A stretch of DNA of 64,000 nucleotides, taken from positions 5,022,001 through 5,086,000 of the forward strand of contig OY970326.1 in assembly GCA_963717155.1 (NCBI GenBank), given 5' to 3'. The notes beneath the pieces were generated by a model. The model saw nothing but the letters and a program-made list of their open reading frames with translations. It did not search any database and had not been told where the DNA came from. This DNA comes from G963717155 sp963717155 (GTDB lineage Bacteria > Actinomycetota > Thermoleophilia > Gaiellales > JALYLC01). Shown in pieces: positions 1 to 7,654 of this stretch. Made by a program: the position numbers and the translations under genes. Within the stretch, counting starts at the first letter, position 1; every line of letters starts with the position of its first letter.

Positions 1-2
1 CA

Positions 3-590
3 CCGGGGAGCCTGACGGTCACGACCGACGCGTTCGCGAAGGTCCCGAAGGTGAACAAGCTCCTCGTTGACGAGGCCGGCAACGACGAGACGGTGCAGGT
101 GAAGAGCACGACGCGCTTCTACCTGGTCAATCACAGCCACCAGAAGAGCCGGATCGGACCCACGGCGTTCTGGAACGAGGTCGACAGCTACGCCGACGCC
201 ACGTTGTACGTCACGGGCCGCCTCGCGCCGGGGTCGTACTGGGACGACGACCCCACGATCGTCAACGCCGGCGTGCTCGTGGTCGACATCTCCGAGCTCC
301 CTTCGACCGGCCCGAACCTGGCCGGTGCGTGGACGCTCAACGGCCAGGCGGCGACCCTGACGCCGACCGATGCCACGAACATCACCTACGCCGGCCAGTC
401 GGGCGCCGCGACGTTCACGCTGACGGCGTCCGGATCGACCGTCTGCATCACCGGCTACGCCTACCCGCCGGTTCCGAACAACAACACGACGTTCACGTGC
501 GGGTTCCTCTCCGACGACCAGAGGACGGTCGGGCCGTTGGCCTGGACGTCCCCGGTCTGGGGATCGGGCCTCTGGACGTTCACACGCTGA
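3..590 (+). CDS. C-terminal part of an unidentified, probably secreted protein (5' end outside window)
   Basis: The reading frame is open from the left edge, so the true start is outside the window; the first in-frame start-like codon is GTG at 51. The visible ~195 residues are rich in Thr, Ser, Gly, Asn and Pro, have no membrane segment, and contain two late cysteines (STVCITGY and TTFTCGF) that could form a disulfide. This composition suggests an exported beta-rich domain. I do not recognise the family. The TGA at 588-590 directly abuts the repeat element that follows. Confidence 0.6.
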   Translation, partial: PGSLTVTTDAFAKVPKVNKLLVDEAGNDETVQVKSTTRFYLVNHSHQKSRIGPTAFWNEVDSYADATLYVTGRLAPGSYWDDDPTIVNAGVLVVDISELPSTGPNLAGAWTLNGQAATLTPTDATNITYAGQSGAATFTLTASGSTVCITGYAYPPVPNNNTTFTCGFLSDDQRTVGPLAWTSPVWGSGLWTFTR

Positions 591-866
591 GAACCGGTTT
601 CAAACGTAGCGTGAGTGGTCGGGGTGTCTGGAGCGAGCGGGGGCGTCGGGTGGCTCGCAGGACAGGCCGGACGCCTGATCAAGAGCCACCCGTCGTCCCC
701 GCGAAGCCCCGGAGCCCGCTGACCGAGCCCACTCGGGATGAGCGAATGGGTATGAGCGGGATCCGGGTCGCCGGAGGTCTGGGGGCGACGCGAGGAACGA
801 GCACAGACCCCAGACCGCAGGACGATCCAGGCGCACCGAACGCCGCGGGACGTTTGAAACCGGTTC
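591..866 (-). repeat. Folded ~280 bp repeat element, copy 1 (candidate structured RNA)
   Basis: The ends are perfect 16-bp inverted repeats (591-606 and 851-866). Read on the minus strand the core matches copy 2 at 4357-4640 almost base for base over long blocks, for example GGTCTGGGG...CCCCAGACC and CCCGGATCCCGCTCAT. Several internal helices differ in sequence between the copies yet remain paired, notably CGGGTGGCTC/GAGCCACCCG here versus CGGCCGGCTC/GAGCCGGCCG in copy 2. This is covariation, pointing to a conserved fold in RNA (or single-stranded DNA). It lies between two convergent genes. I see no open reading frame that needs it to be coding. Confidence 0.75.
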
Positions 867-878
867 TGAACCCGGGCC

Positions 879-904
879 GCGCCCGCAGCCTCGGCTGCGG
901 GCGC
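879..904 (-). terminator. Hairpin terminator of the glycosyltransferase gene
   Basis: A perfect 10-bp GC stem (GCGCCCGCAG / CTGCGGGCGC) with a 6-nt loop lies 2 bp beyond the stop of the minus-strand glycosyltransferase gene. There is no T-run, as is common in GC-rich actinobacteria. Confidence 0.55.
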
Positions 905-906
905 GC

Positions 907-2325
907 TCACGGCCTGTCGGACACGAATCCGACGCGGCTCATCGGACCCCAGTTGCGGCGACCCCTGCGACGTGCCAGCGTCACGATCGACCAGACGCGG
1001 ACGAGCGAGAGGAACTGGCGGTATCCGAAGTTCTCGAACACCGCAGCGCCTGCGAGGCGGGCCAGGCACCGCCAGCGTCGGTACCGCCGGAAGGCGTGCT
1101 CCTCCGCGAGCAGTGCCCCGAACGAGAGCACGAGGCCGTAGCTGAGGGCGAGAGCGAAGAACAGCAGCGCCACGTGCGGATCGAGTCTGCCGAGCGCGAG
1201 CGCGAGGATGACCGAGGCGGTGCCGATGATCTCGATGATCGGACCGAGCGCCTCGAAGAGCAGGAAGTACGGCAGCGCGACCAGACCGACGACTCCGTAG
1301 CGAGGCCGCAGGAACATCGCGCGATGGCGCCAGAGCGTCTCGATCAGCCCTCGGTGCCAGCGGTTGCGCTGGCGGCAGAGCGAGCGGAAGTCGGCAGGGG
1401 CCTCGGTCCAGCACACCGGGTCCGCGAGGAAGACGACGCGATACGGCCGCCCGTGCTCGCGGCAGTAGCGGTGCAGGCGCACGACGATCTCCGCGTCCTC
1501 GCCGACCGTCGTCGTGTCATAGCCACCGGCCTCGACGACGATGTCGCGTCGGAAGAGGCCGAACGCCCCGGAGATCACGAGCAGGGCGCCGAGTCGCGAC
1601 CAACCGGTGCGACCGCACAGGAACGCACGCAGGTACTCCATGACCTGCACGTTCGCGAGGAACCCGCGCGGCGCCCGCACGTCCTCGACCCTGCCGCCCC
1701 GGACAGAGCATCCGTTCGCGATCCGCACGATGCCGCCGCATGCGACTGTCTCAGGATGGGCCTGGAAGGGCCGCACGAGCCGTGCGAAGGCGTCCGCGTC
1801 GACGATGGTGTCGGCGTCCATCGTGCAGAAGAGGGGATAGCGCGCGAAGCGCAGGCCTGCGTTGATCGCATCTGCCTTCCCGCCGTTCAGCTTGTCGACG
1901 ACGAGCAGTCGGTCGTCGAAGGGGCAGGCATGGACTGCGCGGACGGGCTCCGTCCGCAGCGCGCAGCGCGGCACTCTCTCGACCTCGACGAGCGCGTATG
2001 CGGCCTGGAGTCGCGCGAGCGTGTCATCGCACGAGCCGTCGTTGACGACCAGCACCTCGAGCTGCGGGTAGCCGGAGTCGAGCATGGCCTTGACCGAGTC
2101 GACGATCACCGGTCCCTCGTCGAAGGCTGGAATCACGATGCTGATCGGAGTCGTGAGCTCGGACTGTGAGATCGTCTCGATATCCATCAGCGGTCGGCGC
2201 CTGACGTAGGTCGTCACCGTGCGCAGCCCGAGCAGCATCAGCACCGTGTAGATGAGGTTCAGGGCCGCGAAGTACGCGATCGTGAGGACATTGACGGCCA
2301 GGAGTGCGGACTCGAGGGCGGTCAC
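907..2325 (-). CDS. Processive family-2 glycosyltransferase, membrane-bound
   Basis: This 472-aa protein probably polymerises or transfers an activated sugar at the inner face of the membrane, like cellulose/poly-GlcNAc/hyaluronan synthases. A membrane segment at residues ~5-32 precedes the GT-A domain (~50-330). That domain has the nucleotide-binding VIPAFDEG start, VVNDGS, the metal-binding DAD in CTMDADTIV (~170), the GED acceptor motif (~273) and QRNRW, the Q-x-x-R-W signature of processive enzymes (~317). Three or so C-terminal membrane helices follow (~345-425). The GTG start overlaps the stop of the upstream HEAT-repeat gene by 4 bp (GTGA), so the two are translationally coupled. The open frame extends further upstream but only as overlap with that gene. 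The product polysaccharide is unknown. Confidence 0.85.
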   Translation of the reverse strand: MTALESALLAVNVLTIAYFAALNLIYTVLMLLGLRTVTTYVRRRPLMDIETISQSELTTPISIVIPAFDEGPVIVDSVKAMLDSGYPQLEVLVVNDGSCDDTLARLQAAYALVEVERVPRCALRTEPVRAVHACPFDDRLLVVDKLNGGKADAINAGLRFARYPLFCTMDADTIVDADAFARLVRPFQAHPETVACGGIVRIANGCSVRGGRVEDVRAPRGFLANVQVMEYLRAFLCGRTGWSRLGALLVISGAFGLFRRDIVVEAGGYDTTTVGEDAEIVVRLHRYCREHGRPYRVVFLADPVCWTEAPADFRSLCRQRNRWHRGLIETLWRHRAMFLRPRYGVVGLVALPYFLLFEALGPIIEIIGTASVILALALGRLDPHVALLFFALALSYGLVLSFGALLAEEHAFRRYRRWRCLARLAGAAVFENFGYRQFLSLVRVWSIVTLARRRGRRNWGPMSRVGFVSDRP

Positions 2326-3401
2326 GCAGCCTCCCGGAGAGGGAGCTCGCAGCGAGACGTCGCGAGCGCTGCCTCGAGCGCAAGCGCCTCGCGCGCGCGA
2401 TCGCGCGCAAACCGATCTTCCGACACGACCGCGCGGCGCAGCGCGTCGCGTCCGGGCTCGCCGCAGGCACGAAGAGCCTCCGCGGCGTTGGCCCGCACCC
2501 ACCAGGCGGTGTCGGTGAGCGCATCCTCGAGCGGTCGAACGGCGCGTCCGTCTCCGATCCGTCCGAGCGCCGCGGCGGCCTGAGCCCGGACGACCCAGGC
2601 CTCGTCGTCGAGCCCCTCCAGCAGGAGCGGCACCGCCTCGATGCGCGCGAGACGCCCGAGGGCGCGACATGCTTTGATCCGCTCGCGCTCCGTCCCGAAA
2701 CGGATCAGCGATGCGATCGCGTGCAGCGCGGGCAGGGCGCGTGCGAGGCCCAGCGCATCGGCGATGTCGCCGCGGATCGCCGCGAGCTCCGAGACATGGA
2801 AGGCATCGAGGAGCACGTGCACCGCAAACGGGTGTCCGAGCTGCTCGAGCACGCGGTCTGAAGGCAGTAGCCCGGCGTGCAGCGCGTCGACCAGGGACCA
2901 CGCGGCCTCGGGGCTGGCGAGCGCGCCGAGTCCACGCGCTGCACTGCCGCGTACTTCGGGATCGTCGTCACGCAGGAGCCGCTCGAGCTGTTCGACGGCT
3001 TCCGCGCAGCCGAGCCGGCCGAGCAGCTCGCCCGCGACTCCGCGTCCGACGGCGTTCCGCGAGCCGCAGTCGCGTACGAGTCGCTCCACGAGGCCCGACT
3101 CCCGGGCTGCCTCGCGCACCCGCGCGAGCGCGAGCCTGTCCGGCCGTTCCGCACGTAGAACCGAGAGGAGGTCGCTGCGCGGCCCGAACCGACGAGCGGA
3201 GCCTCGCGTGGCGTCGGCCAGCGAGCCCATGTCGCAGTCCGCGATGCCCCGGCGGTAGACGGCTCGGCGTCGTGACGACCGTTGCTCGCGCGCGTTGCGC
3301 TGGAACTTCTTGGCGGACACGAGCCCTGTCAGCGCGACGACCATCGCCGCGCTGCCGGCAGCAAGCGGCGCCACAAGCGCCGAGGCGATCGCGACCGGCA
3401 T
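2322..3401 (-). CDS. Membrane-anchored HEAT-repeat protein
   Basis: This 359-aa protein has one N-terminal membrane helix (~5-30), a basic stretch, then a long alpha-solenoid. Several ~31-residue HEAT units are visible from ~residue 110 onward, such as those around LERLLRDDDPEVRGSAARGL, LLEGLDDEAWVVRAQAAAAL and LEDALTDTAWWVRANAAEAL. HEAT arrays are protein-binding scaffolds, so a cytoplasmic partner is expected. Because its stop overlaps the start of the GT2 glycosyltransferase, it is most likely an accessory or assembly subunit of that enzyme. It is the first gene of a two-gene operon reading away from the OsmC gene. Confidence 0.75.
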   Translation of the reverse strand: MPVAIASALVAPLAAGSAAMVVALTGLVSAKKFQRNAREQRSSRRRAVYRRGIADCDMGSLADATRGSARRFGPRSDLLSVLRAERPDRLALARVREAARESGLVERLVRDCGSRNAVGRGVAGELLGRLGCAEAVEQLERLLRDDDPEVRGSAARGLGALASPEAAWSLVDALHAGLLPSDRVLEQLGHPFAVHVLLDAFHVSELAAIRGDIADALGLARALPALHAIASLIRFGTERERIKACRALGRLARIEAVPLLLEGLDDEAWVVRAQAAAALGRIGDGRAVRPLEDALTDTAWWVRANAAEALRACGEPGRDALRRAVVSEDRFARDRAREALALEAALATSRCELPLREAA

Positions 3402-3428
3402 CAGGCGACTATCGACCGTCGACTGACC

Positions 3429-3477
3429 GGCCCTTTAGGGCCTGCCCGAATGAGATAACTCTAGCTGATGCTATACA
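3429..3477. promoter_or_regulatory. Intergenic control region between divergent HEAT and osmC genes
   Basis: The 122-bp gap contains a perfect palindrome GGCCCTTTAGGGCC (3429-3442) and a TATACA -10-like hexamer (3472-3477) directed toward osmC. No good -35 is seen at 17 bp. The palindrome may be an operator or simply a hairpin; the assignment is tentative. Confidence 0.3.
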
Positions 3478-3523
3478 TTCACACTAGAAATAGATCGGCG
3501 ACACCGAAGCACGAGGAGGCAGC

Positions 3524-4057
3524 ATGTCCCAACTGGCCAACCTCAACCACGTCGACCTCGACGCCGTCGTCGCGCTGGTGGGCGCTTGCGGCGACGATGC
3601 CGACCGGGCTCAGACCGTCTGGCAGGCCGACGTGCACTGGGACCGCGGGTTCCGCTCGCTCGCATCCGTGCGCCAGTTCTCGCCGATCGCATCGGACGAG
3701 CCGAGCGCGCTCGGTGGCACCGATACCGCGCCGAACCCGGTTGAGCAGGTGGCGGCAGCGCTGGGAAACTGCCTCGCCGTCGGCTACGTCGCAGCGTTGA
3801 CGGGCCGAGGCATCACGATCCGCGAGCTCGACATCGCCGTGTCCGGGCAGCTGGACCTGCGCCCGTTCCTCGGTCTCGCGCCGGGACACGCCGGCTACTC
3901 GAAGATCGACGTCGAGGTTCGCATCGACTCCGACGCGGATGAGGCGACCCTCCAGCAGGTGCACCGGCAGGTCGTGTCGACGTCTCCGGTCGGCCACTCG
4001 CTGACGAATCCGGTCGAGGTGGACGTTCGGCTCGGGACCTACCTCGAGGAGGGCTAG
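3524..4057 (+). CDS. OsmC family protein
   Basis: This 177-aa soluble protein belongs to the OsmC/Ohr peroxide-detoxification superfamily. The core has the NPVEQVAAALGNCL helix, with the cysteine at ~92 of the first reactive-Cys position. The second conserved segment reads STSPVGHSLTNPVEV and has no cysteine, so the usual Cys-Cys peroxidase pair is missing. It may be a one-Cys variant or a thiol-binding paralogue. The ATG at 3524 is supported by a strong AGGAGG at 3514-3519. The small Zn-ribbon-like gene follows after 9 bp. Confidence 0.85.
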   Translation: MSQLANLNHVDLDAVVALVGACGDDADRAQTVWQADVHWDRGFRSLASVRQFSPIASDEPSALGGTDTAPNPVEQVAAALGNCLAVGYVAALTGRGITIRELDIAVSGQLDLRPFLGLAPGHAGYSKIDVEVRIDSDADEATLQQVHRQVVSTSPVGHSLTNPVEVDVRLGTYLEEG

Positions 4058-4066
4058 CATCGAGGG

Positions 4067-4360
4067 ATGAACGACCCTCGCACGGGCGAGCCCGCGCGCT
4101 GGTGGGCGGTGCGGCCGGCGCACAGCCACAAGCCCGCGACCTACACGTGTCCGTTCTGCAGACACCGCCTGCACGCGATGAGCGATCACGTGCTGATCGC
4201 CCCCGAGGGCGACGCGGGCCGGCGACGGCACGCCCACGTGGAGTGCGTGGTCGCGGAGCGACGGGCGGGACGCCTGCCGACGCGCGACGAGTATCGCGAG
4301 GCGACATCCGGCCCCCGCCGCAGCCTGCTCGCACGGCTCATGCGACGGGGGTCGGACTAG
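4067..4360 (+). CDS. Small Zn-ribbon-like hypothetical protein
   Basis: This 97-aa basic protein has a likely metal site formed by CPFCRHRLH (~29-37) and a later HAHVEC (~62-67), i.e. Cys2 plus His/Cys ligands. There is no membrane segment. It follows osmC closely. A TAGCAT hexamer formed by the osmC stop codon sits 6 nt before its ATG, so it could also be made as a leaderless transcript. The function is unknown. Its stop codon TAG lies inside the left terminal arm of the second repeat element. Confidence 0.6.
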   Translation: MNDPRTGEPARWWAVRPAHSHKPATYTCPFCRHRLHAMSDHVLIAPEGDAGRRRHAHVECVVAERRAGRLPTRDEYREATSGPRRSLLARLMRRGSD

Positions 4361-4640
4361 GAGCCTGTCAAAGATCGGTCGCGGCGCTCGGCGTCCTCGG
4401 ATCGTCCTGCGGTCTGGGGTCTGGGCTCGTTCCTCGCGTCGACCCCAGACCTCCGGCGACCCGGATCCCGCTCATGACCGCTCGGTTGTCCGGTGCGCGC
4501 TCGGTGAGCGGGCTCCGGGGCTTCGCAGGGACGCCGGCCGGCTCTCGAACAGGCCACCAGCCTGCCCTTCGAGCCGGCCGACGCCCCTGCTCGCTCCGAG
4601 AACCCCGAGCATCCACGCCGCCTCTTTGACAGTCTCCTAG
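4357..4640 (+). repeat. Folded ~280 bp repeat element, copy 2 (candidate structured RNA)
   Basis: Terminal arms 4357-4374 and 4623-4640 are inverted repeats matching at 17 of 18 positions (CTAGGAGCCTGTCAAAGA type). They differ completely from the arms of copy 1 except for a shared TCAAA/TTTGA. Inside, visible helices are 4386-4391/4605-4610, 4396-4401/4595-4600, 4411-4419/4443-4451, 4467-4474/4505-4512, 4535-4544/4571-4580 and 4550-4554/4560-4564. Orientation is opposite to copy 1. It fills the whole 290-bp gap between two co-directional genes, and no protein gene is seen in it. Confidence 0.75.
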
Positions 4641-4650
4641 ACTCGCGGAT

Positions 4651-5475
4651 ATGGACTCGCGGCGTCCTGTCGAGGCACTCGATCCGCATGCGGTCACGGC
4701 GTACCTCGACAGGATCGGTGTTGCCGGCGACCTCCCGCCGACGTTCGAGTATCTGCGGCGCCTGCATCGTGCCCATCGCATGCGGGTGCCGTTCGAGAAC
4801 CTCGACATCCACCTCGGCGTGCCGATCGTGCTGGATGTGCCCGCGTTCGTGGAAAAGGTCGTCGGGCGCTCGCGGGGCGGGTTCTGCTACGAGCTGAACG
4901 GCGCCTTCGCGTCGCTGCTCGTCTCGCTCGGCTTCTCGGTCGAGCTGCTCGCGGCTCGTGTCCACCGTCCGGACGGGCTCGGTCAGCACTTCGGGCATCT
5001 CGCGCTCGCCGTGCCCGTCGACGGGGTCACGTACCTGACCGACGTCGGCTTCGGGCGGGGGTCGTTCGACGAGCCCCTGCGCCTCGACGTGGCCGGTCGA
5101 CAGCATGACGACGAGGGCACGTTCGAGCTGCGGCGGTGCGACGACGGCGAACTCGATCTCATCTGTGACGGCGTACCCCAGTACAGCGTCGCTCTCGCGC
5201 CGCGCGCGCTGATGGAGTTCGCCGACGCCTGTGCGTTCAACCAGACCCCGGACTCGCTGTTCATGCACGGAACCATCTGCTCGATCCGCACGGCTGCGGG
5301 TCGCGCAACGATCGCAGGCACCCGCCTGATCGAGACGACCGCGGATGGTCGGCACGAGCGGCTGCTCGTCGGGGCCGAGCTCGGAACGGTCTTGCGAGAG
5401 CGCTTCGCCGTCCAGCTGACCGAGGCGGACCTCGCCGTGCTTGCGCAAGGCCAGCCCAGCCCGCTCGTCCGCTGA
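4651..5475 (+). CDS. nat: Arylamine N-acetyltransferase
   Basis: This 274-aa cytoplasmic enzyme transfers acetyl groups from acetyl-CoA to arylamines/hydrazines. The catalytic triad of the NAT family is visible: Cys79 in RGGFCYELNG, His116 in QHFGHLAL and Asp131 in LTDVGFG. Length is normal for bacterial NATs. The ATG at 4651 has no Shine-Dalgarno. A TAGACT -10-like box ends 7 nt upstream, suggesting a leaderless mRNA starting just outside the repeat element. A DUF1684 gene follows after 26 bp. Confidence 0.9.
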   Translation: MDSRRPVEALDPHAVTAYLDRIGVAGDLPPTFEYLRRLHRAHRMRVPFENLDIHLGVPIVLDVPAFVEKVVGRSRGGFCYELNGAFASLLVSLGFSVELLAARVHRPDGLGQHFGHLALAVPVDGVTYLTDVGFGRGSFDEPLRLDVAGRQHDDEGTFELRRCDDGELDLICDGVPQYSVALAPRALMEFADACAFNQTPDSLFMHGTICSIRTAAGRATIAGTRLIETTADGRHERLLVGAELGTVLRERFAVQLTEADLAVLAQGQPSPLVR

Positions 5476-5501
5476 GCGGTGCCTACGCGTATCTTGCGCC
5501 G

Positions 5502-6134
5502 ATGCCAACGTCGAATGCACTCGTGCTCGAGGATGCACTCGCGCTGCTCGACTGGAAGCGGCGCGTATTCGCCCTGTACGCCTCGGTTCGCGCCTATACC
5601 GATCCCCGCCAGGCCTGGCACCTGTGGGTCGAGGAGCGGGATCGGCTGTTCGGCGAGCATCCGCAGACCCCGCTCGACGCGGCGTCTCGTGCCGGTTTCG
5701 ACGGGCTCGACTACTTCGACTACGACCCGGCGGCGCGTGTCGTCGGCACGCTCGAGCCCGATGCGGGCGAGATCGAGCAGCTCTCGACGGGCGGTCACGC
5801 GGCGATCGGCTTCTACCGCATCGCGCGCGTCTGGTTCGAGCTCGCGGGAGGCGAGCAGAGCGCCGACGTCTACTGGCTCGACGCGTACGGCGGCGGCCTC
5901 TTCCTGCCCTTCGTCGACGACACCAGCGGCGAGGAGACCTACGGCGGTGGCCGCTACCTGCTCGACACCGTCAAGGGCGCCGACCTCGGATCGACCGACG
6001 AGGGCCTGATCCTCGATTTCAACTTCGCCTACAACCCGTCGTGCAGCTACAACGAGCGCTGGATCTGCCCGCTGGCCCCCGCGAAGAACCGCGTCGCTGC
6101 GCCGGTGCGGGCCGGCGAGCGCATGCTCGCGTGA
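5502..6134 (+). CDS. DUF1684 family protein
   Basis: This 210-aa protein has the signature end of DUF1684 proteins, an NFAYNPSCSYN motif followed by WICPLAPAKNR (~173-196). The whole family fold is present (~20-200). The biochemical role of the family is not established. It lacks a signal peptide. The ATG is preceded by a TATCTT box about 8 nt upstream and no clear ribosome-binding site, consistent with a leaderless start. Its TGA overlaps the GTG of the asparaginase gene (GTGA), so the two are coupled. Confidence 0.85.
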   Translation: MPTSNALVLEDALALLDWKRRVFALYASVRAYTDPRQAWHLWVEERDRLFGEHPQTPLDAASRAGFDGLDYFDYDPAARVVGTLEPDAGEIEQLSTGGHAAIGFYRIARVWFELAGGEQSADVYWLDAYGGGLFLPFVDDTSGEETYGGGRYLLDTVKGADLGSTDEGLILDFNFAYNPSCSYNERWICPLAPAKNRVAAPVRAGERMLA

Positions 6135-7165
6135 CCGCCCCGCTCGTCGAGGTGACGCGCGGTCCCATGGTGGACGAGCTTCATCGCGGCGACATCGCGG
6201 TCGTATCTGCAGACGGAGAGCTCGTCCACTCGGTAGGCGAGCCGCGCGCGCGGCTCGCCTACTGGCGCTCCTCGGCCAAGCCGTTCCAGACGATGGCGGT
6301 CATCGCGAGCGGTGCGACCGAGCGGTTCGGCTTCTCCCCCGAGGACATCGCACTGACCGCCTCGTCCCACAGCGGCGAGCGCGTGCACGTCGAGCGCGTC
6401 TCGGCCCTGCTCGGGCGGATCGGGTGCGGGGTGGAGGACCTCCAGTGCGGAGCGCACCTGCCGTTCGACGCCGAGTCCGCACACGCACTGCTGCGCTCCG
6501 GCGAGGAGCCGTCCGCGCTGCACAGCAACTGCTCGGGCAAGCATGCCGGCATGCTCGCGCTCGCCCTCCAGCTAGGAGTGACCCGTGACGGATACCGGCG
6601 ACTGGAGCATCCCGTCCAGCAGCTGATGCTCGACAACGTCGCACGTTTCAGCGGTGTGCGACGCGACGAGATCGTCGTGGGCACCGACGGCTGCGGCGTG
6701 CCCTGCTTCGGCATCAGCGTGTACGAGATGGCCTACGCGTTTGCGCGCCTGATGGCTCCCGACGCGAGCATTCCGGCTCCGTATACGACTGCCGCGCCGG
6801 TGGTACGCGAGGCGATGATGGCCCATCCGTACCTCGTGGCGGGCCGCGATCGACTCGATACGGATCTCATGCGCGCCGCTCCCGCTGCGCTGGTGTCGAA
6901 GGTCGGCGCCGGAGGCGTGCAGTGCTTCGGGCTACGCGGAGGTCTCGGCGTGGCCGTCAAGATGGAGGCCGGCGGTGGCGGTACGTCGTCGCCTCCGCCG
7001 GCCGGCGTCGCGGCGCTCGACGTGCTCCGCCAGCTGCGCGTGCTCGACGCGGCCCACCTCGCCGTTCTCGAGATGCACGCGAGCCCCCGGGTCACCACGG
7101 TCGCGGGCGAGCCGGCGGGCGCGATGCGCGCAACGTTCGACCTCTGCCGGGGGATACCGGGCTGA
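6131..7165 (+). CDS. L-asparaginase, rhizobial (type II thermolabile) family
   Basis: This 344-aa enzyme should hydrolyse asparagine to aspartate and ammonia. It belongs to the Rhizobium etli-type family, unrelated to E. coli AnsA/AnsB. Family motifs are SSAKPFQ (~48-54), with the Ser and Lys of the catalytic centre, NCSGKHAGML (~132-141), and the metal/active-site segment around GTDGCGVPCFG (~181). Length is typical. I chose GTG 6131 because it overlaps the DUF1684 stop; the frame is open further upstream only as a shadow. The next gene starts within its stop codon (TGATG). Confidence 0.88.
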   Translation: MTAPLVEVTRGPMVDELHRGDIAVVSADGELVHSVGEPRARLAYWRSSAKPFQTMAVIASGATERFGFSPEDIALTASSHSGERVHVERVSALLGRIGCGVEDLQCGAHLPFDAESAHALLRSGEEPSALHSNCSGKHAGMLALALQLGVTRDGYRRLEHPVQQLMLDNVARFSGVRRDEIVVGTDGCGVPCFGISVYEMAYAFARLMAPDASIPAPYTTAAPVVREAMMAHPYLVAGRDRLDTDLMRAAPAALVSKVGAGGVQCFGLRGGLGVAVKMEAGGGGTSSPPPAGVAALDVLRQLRVLDAAHLAVLEMHASPRVTTVAGEPAGAMRATFDLCRGIPG

Positions 7166-7539
7166 TGCACGTCGCCCAGACTGTGACCATGCCTGATACC
7201 TACGCGTTCGAGGACTGCCCGCTCCGCAACATGGCGCACTCCGTCGCCGATCGGAGCTCCGCGGTCCGCCTCGTCGCCCGCGCGCTCTGGCCCGCTGCCC
7301 GCCGCGCCGAGCGGCTCGAGCTCTCGGACGACGGGATCGCGGCCTGGACGCTCGGGGGACAGACCCGGCTCATGTGGGACGACGTCACGGACGTCCGATC
7401 GGCACGCACGCTGTTCGGACGCCAGACGCTCCGGATCCGCGGCACCTCCGGCCGCATCGACGTTGCCCCGATCCTCCCTCGCTACGAGGAGCTCGAGCGC
7501 CGCGTGCTGGAACGGCGCGCGGTAGCCACCGCCGCATAG
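7165..7539 (+). CDS. PH-like domain protein (124 aa), function unknown
   Basis: The C-terminal two thirds have the alternating strand pattern of bacterial PH-like domains: WTLGGQTRLMWDDVTDV, then LFGRQTLRIRG, then a final helix EELERRVLERR. Two starts are possible: ATG 7165, which overlaps the asparaginase stop, or ATG 7189. It is likely the last gene of the nat-side operon, since a strong hairpin follows at 7589. The role is unknown. Confidence 0.6.
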   Translation: MHVAQTVTMPDTYAFEDCPLRNMAHSVADRSSAVRLVARALWPAARRAERLELSDDGIAAWTLGGQTRLMWDDVTDVRSARTLFGRQTLRIRGTSGRIDVAPILPRYEELERRVLERRAVATAA

Positions 7540-7588
7540 CGCGGCTCACGCAATCCGCTCGCGCGGGAGGCGCGTACTCGGAATGTCG

Positions 7589-7620
7589 CCGTCCGCCTCC
7601 ACGCTGGAGGAGGCGGGCGG
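7589..7620 (+). terminator. Strong hairpin, likely terminator of the upstream operon
   Basis: A 12-bp stem (CCGTCCGCCTCC / GGAGGCGGGCGG, one G-T pair) with an 8-nt loop lies 50 bp after the PH-like gene. It argues that the next gene starts downstream of it. Confidence 0.5.
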
Positions 7621-7654
7621 CACCAGCCCCTCCAGACGACGAGATCCGGGGTGT

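Noticed and set aside
591..866. Insertion sequence (IS) or classical MITE
   Set aside because: There are inverted ends, but no transposase and no target-site duplication that I can see. Conserved inner helices with compensating changes fit a structured element better.
1096..2169. Long open frame on the plus strand opposite the glycosyltransferase gene
   Set aside because: High GC leaves long antisense frames; the product is Arg/Glu/Asp-rich with no recognisable family, whereas the minus strand has a perfect GT2 enzyme. The same applies to large antisense frames at 11521-13746, 29104-31764, 31904-34333, 39501-41456, 41315-44083 and 50162-52984.
4625..4643. TTGACA plus TAGACT as a promoter for nat
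   Set aside because: The spacing is only 7 bp, so these cannot form one sigma-70 promoter. The TTGACA is part of the repeat's terminal arm.
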